Below are positions 60,483-64,000 of a DNA stretch of 64,000 nucleotides, piece after piece. The stretch comes from Ceratotherium simum simum (Eukaryota > Chordata > Mammalia > Perissodactyla > Rhinocerotidae). Where the stretch lies: the NCBI RefSeq assembly GCF_000283155.1, contig NW_004454182.1, forward strand, positions 4,121,344 to 4,185,343, read 5' to 3'. The notes under the pieces were generated by a model. It had not been told where the DNA came from. It was given only the letters and a program-made list of their open reading frames with translations, and did no database searches. The position numbers and the translations under genes were made by a program. Positions within the stretch are counted from its first letter, which is position 1; every line of letters begins with the position of its first letter.

Positions 60483-60894
60483 TGGTAGAGTAAAGTCAGT
60501 GCCGCCACAGGAGGAAACGAGAATGAGGCTTGAGAGGAAGAAGTTTATTATTCATACTTACAGGTCCCAGAAGGTGGGGGAGTCACTGCATGGCATACAG
60601 AGCCGTAGGAGAAGACACCAGTGCCTGTCAGCAGGCAGAAGGGCCACGAGCAGTGGAAGGTTTAGGTCAGAGTCTTTATTGGGGTTCCCACAGGAAAGGC
60701 AAGACAGGGCAGAGTGAACAGTGTAGGACTGACTAGTTTGAATAATACCAGTGGACTTGGGGCTACAGAGGTGGTCACTCGTTGCCTAGTACCTGGCCCT
60801 GGGATGATATAGAGCAGGGGCAGTTTTGCCTTGTTGTGTGAGAGTTAGATAAGGAAGTACTTGGGGATATAAGCTTGGGATTGTTTGGTTTGCA
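60483..60894 (-). mobile_element. Retroviral LTR-like segment, reverse
   Basis: The + strand starts TGGTAGAGTAAAGTCAGTGC and ends TTGTTTGGTTTGCA, so the reverse strand also reads TG...CA. On the reverse strand there is a TATA-like CAATAAAGACTCTGACC (around 60670-60686) and, about 120 bases further, a polyadenylation signal AATAATAAACTTC (around 60539-60551), the usual U3-R-U5 order of class I endogenous retrovirus LTRs. GC is higher than in the flanks. No target duplication, no primer binding site and no internal genes were seen, so this would be a solo LTR. Family not recognised. Confidence 0.45.
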
Positions 60895-61719
60895 TACAAA
60901 AGACACGCTCTTAGATGTCCAAACTTTATAGTATACAGAAAATTAAAACAAAACAATACAATGTTCTGGTTCATTCTTATCAGTATATGAATGACAACAC
61001 TGCAAACCTTTAAAAAAATAATATAACATTACTGCTAAAAAATAATAAAAACATGGTAGAAGTTCATATCTAAACAATACAATTTGGGGAATGTTCTAGA
61101 AAAAGTCAAACCTTATAGCAAATATTTAATTTTTAATTCTATATTTCCTTTTCTTTCCATCACTGATATTTTGAAATTACATATATAATTCTTTTGTAAG
61201 AAGATTCAAGAAATACTTATACTCCATACAGAAGCAGGATGATGTACAAAGTTAACAAAAACAAACTGCTATTCTCAAAATATAGCATTAGTATACATAT
61301 TTGTCTCTTGCTGATCAGTGCTGATATTTGCCTCTCTTTAGACTTAATCTCCCATCTGCAATGTCCCTCAAAATAGGATACTGACATATGCATTATCCAG
61401 GCCTAGAACACCTCCCCATACTTACTATGCAGTTTCTTTACTCCTGACAGCCTTTGAAAACATTTTTTAGATCGTTTTCCTTTTCTCCGGGTCTTACAAC
61501 AACGTATTATTCTTCCTTTGCTCAGGAAATGTACAGTTATATTTCCTGTGATCCTGCTGCACATTTATATAAAAAATTTTAAGACAGAAATCATTGTAAA
61601 GTAGTGGAATATTCTTTTTTTGTGTGTAACGACTTCACTATGTGACTTTATTTTGTTCTAGTTATTTGTTACTTAAGAGAAATTATATGTAATAAAGAGG
61701 AAAACTTCATTTTTGATGT
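60895..61719. other. AT-rich non-coding DNA
   Basis: Lies between the two LTR-like segments. Nothing resembling gag, pol or env is present. Confidence 0.5.
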
Positions 61720-62060
61720 TTTGCCATTGACAGCTTACAGTCCCTGCCTTCTCCCACATCTGGGCCTCTCCTCATTCCTTGGTTCTGACAGAAATTTCAA
61801 ACCACGCAGATCCTAGATCATGCATGGGCACCCCTACCCCAGCCTTACCTCTTAAGCAGAATAAAAGCCCAAGTCACCCACCTCACTTCACTCTTGTCCT
61901 TTGGGGTGCATTCCTGCTCCTCCTGGAAAGTCCTATCATGTCTGAATAATAAAATTCCTTTCATTCCTCTTTGGTGAGTGCATGATATCATTAGTCTCCA
62001 CATCCGAATGAATTATAAATTTTGGGTGGTGGGTTTATCTCACCCTCTACACAGCAACCA
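61720..62060 (+). mobile_element. Retroviral LTR-like segment, forward
   Basis: GCAGAATAAAAGCCCAAGTC (about 61857) would be a TATA-type promoter. It is followed by a pyrimidine-rich start region (CTCACTTCACTCTTGTCCTT) and the signal AATAATAAAATTCC near 61944-61957. The G+T-rich TTTGGTGAGTGC after it fits a downstream polyadenylation element. The promoter-to-signal spacing of about 85 bases fits an LTR R region. Edges are not visible and no internal region is attached. Confidence 0.45.
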
Positions 62061-62964
62061 AAGGACAGTATAGAACTCCTCAATTTTAAATATGTATAAT
62101 ATTTGCATGTGCATGTGTGTGTGTACACTTTAGATGGGGCTCAAACTATCTATTTTGCCTTAGCGTTCACTGTCCCCTACAATAGGACATGTGACATCCA
62201 TTGTTTCTTTACATCATCTGTTTGGTCCCTGCAATAAGCTTCTGTTTTGGCAGATGTGACTATAATTGCTAAGAACCACAAATATGACCTAATGAGTTGA
62301 GAAATATCTCTCACAGAGAATTAGTTGTTTGATTATGTTGAGATCAATAGTCTTACAACCTAATTCCATGAAAAAATTAAACACAAACTCTGTAGAAAAT
62401 AGTGCAGTGGTCATTAATTTAAAGAGAGTAAATTATACAAAAGTAGGAAGTATACAAATGAATTTGGATAAGTAAAGTTACTGCATTTTAGCGTATGGTA
62501 GTTACATATTATCTGGAGATTATTAAAATATACATATGAAATTGTAATAACAATTCATTGTCATTGTAACTAACATTGCAATTGTAACTAACAAGAAAAT
62601 GATACTAAAAGAAGTCCACCTACAATGTTGATAATGTTTCTTGCTTTAAAAATATCACATAGCTTAATGAAAGAATGCATAATGTTACAATACACACTAG
62701 TTTAAAGGATTGTCTGAAATATTCAAGCATGAAGTTTTCACAGGAGGTTATTTACCTTTCTAACTGAATTTTTAGTAAAAATCCAGCTTGAGAACTATCA
62801 CCAAAGATGTCTGGTGACTTTGAAGAGGCAGGAAAGTTTGTCCTCAGTCTGTCCTAAGTTAAAATGAGATTTAGAAAAGAGTCTAAGTGATCATTTCCCA
62901 GCCCAAATCCTATAGCACCCAGTGAAATACATCCTGTATTCCTCTCTATTGAAATGACATATAT
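62061..62964. other. AT-rich non-coding DNA
   Basis: No gene or repeat family recognised. Contains a short GTGTGTGTG run near 62112 and the duplication at 62563-62593. Confidence 0.5.
62563..62593. repeat. Short direct duplication, 18-bp period
   Basis: ATTGTAACTAACA occurs at 62563-62575 and 62581-62593. Confidence 0.88.
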
Positions 62965-63195
62965 TTCAAAACATATCTTTGAGAATTTACCATGCACCAG
63001 GCTTGCCAGGTACTTTATACATATTAACTCTTTTATTCTTCTGTACAAGAATTCTATGAGATAGGTCCTATCACACCATGTAATACCTTTGAGGACATGA
63101 GTTAAAAAGAGGTTAAATAACATCAAGTTCACACAGCAAACAGGTAGTGGACCTGGGATTTGAATCCAGGAAATCTTGCTCCAAATAACATATCC
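62965..63195 (-). mobile_element. MIR SINE, nearly full length
   Basis: TTTACCATGCACCAGGCTTG, TTTATACATATTAACTCTTT, AGAATTCTATGAGATAGGTC and GTGGACCTGGGATTTGAATC with CAGGAAATCTTGCTCC run in reverse MIR order from 3' end to the tRNA-like head. A 92-codon reverse frame (62854-63132) follows from it and is not a gene. Confidence 0.85.
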
Positions 63196-64000
63196 TTAAT
63201 CAATGCATTCATATTTATATTATATTTATTATGCATAAAATGTCAGTATATACACGCACATATATTTAAGAACTGTGGGCTTTGTTAATGCCAGGTCAAA
63301 CCAATGGTAGAAGTTTGATCATTTCATACCTATCTCTCTCTTTCTACTACTATAAAAACAAATGCCATGCAAAAGAAGAACCATATTTATCTGCACAGAT
63401 TTCCACTATTTTGGACCAGTAATAGGGAAAGATAATTTTAGGTGTTTACCAAGCCTGAGTTATTCTCAGTTCATGGAGAAAAGCAACTGATATTTACAAG
63501 GAAGGCCCAATGTCCCTGGGTAGAGAGAACCAAAAGGCAGGAAGGAAGGTAGTATACTCATCAGCCACCTGGTACACGCAGCTGAATATCCAATGAGTAC
63601 ATGTCCCTCTGTTTCTTTCTAGAGCCTCTACTAGGACTATAGGTTGGCCCCTAAAAAATGAACTGTTGCCCTTTCATACATATGTATCTACTTTCCTTCC
63701 ACTGTACCCTCCACTGTTCAATAAGTAATATGCACCCCTCACTCAGACTAAGCTGAATGACTTCCTTTTAATGTTCATGATACTCAGGAAAAGAGCACTG
63801 ATGACAGGCTGTCAAAATGGAGAATTGTTCAGAATTAAAATAAGAATCTAAAGTAGCCAAACATGTTCAAGATGGCTAGCATGACAACTCCATAGATTGC
63901 AAAGGCCTCTCAGTTGGATAAAAATAAATACCTGTGGATACACTTAACTTGTTATCATTTTGTATATTTTAGGAAGTAAGAGACTTTAGTACAACTATAT
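63196..64000. other. Non-coding DNA, nothing identified
   Basis: No gene or repeat family recognised up to the end of the window. Confidence 0.5.

Noticed and set aside
60483..62060. Reading the two LTR-like segments as one provirus
   Set aside because: They are in opposite orientation, are not obviously alike, and the 0.8 kb between them has no retroviral gene.
1..64000. CRISPR arrays, bacterial operons, tRNA or rRNA genes, CpG islands
   Set aside because: No regular spacer-repeat pattern, no long frames and no tRNA fold other than the SINE heads. CpG is rare outside the EREs.

Overview
The window looks like AT-rich nuclear DNA from a perissodactyl mammal, most likely an equid. The main evidence is a set of eleven tRNA-derived SINEs of the ERE (equine repetitive element) type. 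They start GGGGCCGGCCC, carry a tRNA-like A box/B box head, and end in one or two short units read as TGTTAGCTCAGGGC...CTTCCTCA plus an A-rich tail. ERE SINEs are known from horses and relatives, and rhinoceros and tapir also carry them, so genus cannot be fixed from this window. Mammalian-wide repeats (MIR, MIR3, L2, old L1, MLT1-type LTRs) fill much of the rest.

I find no convincing protein-coding exon, tRNA, rRNA, snRNA, CpG island, CRISPR array or bacterial-type operon. Open frames are short (123 codons at most), occur on both strands, and often lie inside SINEs or LTRs. The best description is a gene desert or the interior of a very large intron. There is no gene set to connect into a pathway.

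Layout: 1-10 kb holds an ERE (about 1.04 kb), an L1 3' end (2.8 kb) and a MIR3 (5.4 kb). 10-20 kb holds an L1 fragment, L2 and MIR pieces and two EREs (12.5 and 14 kb). 20-26 kb is dominated by an old sense-strand L1 (about 22.0-25.8 kb) into which three EREs and one unidentified GC-richer segment have been inserted. 26-40 kb holds two ERE1-type copies with perfect target duplications (27.7 and 36.9 kb), a second L1 5'/ORF1-side fragment (35.3-36.5 kb), L2 and MIR. 40-52 kb holds tandem duplications, a long ancient repeat, EREs at 45.5, 50.7 and 51.1 kb, and an MLT1-type LTR at 48.5 kb. 52-64 kb holds MIRs, a stretch resembling conserved non-coding sequence (54.4-55.0 kb), another MLT1-like LTR (57 kb) and two retroviral-LTR-like segments (60.5 and 61.8 kb).

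All family names come from recognising consensus-like text by eye; no repeat library or alignment was run. Boundaries of old repeats are approximate, often by tens of bases. I found no clear candidate for a previously undescribed system. The observations most worth checking are the unidentified insert inside the L1, the two LTR-like segments, the possible conserved element near 54.4-55.0 kb and the recent ERE insertions.
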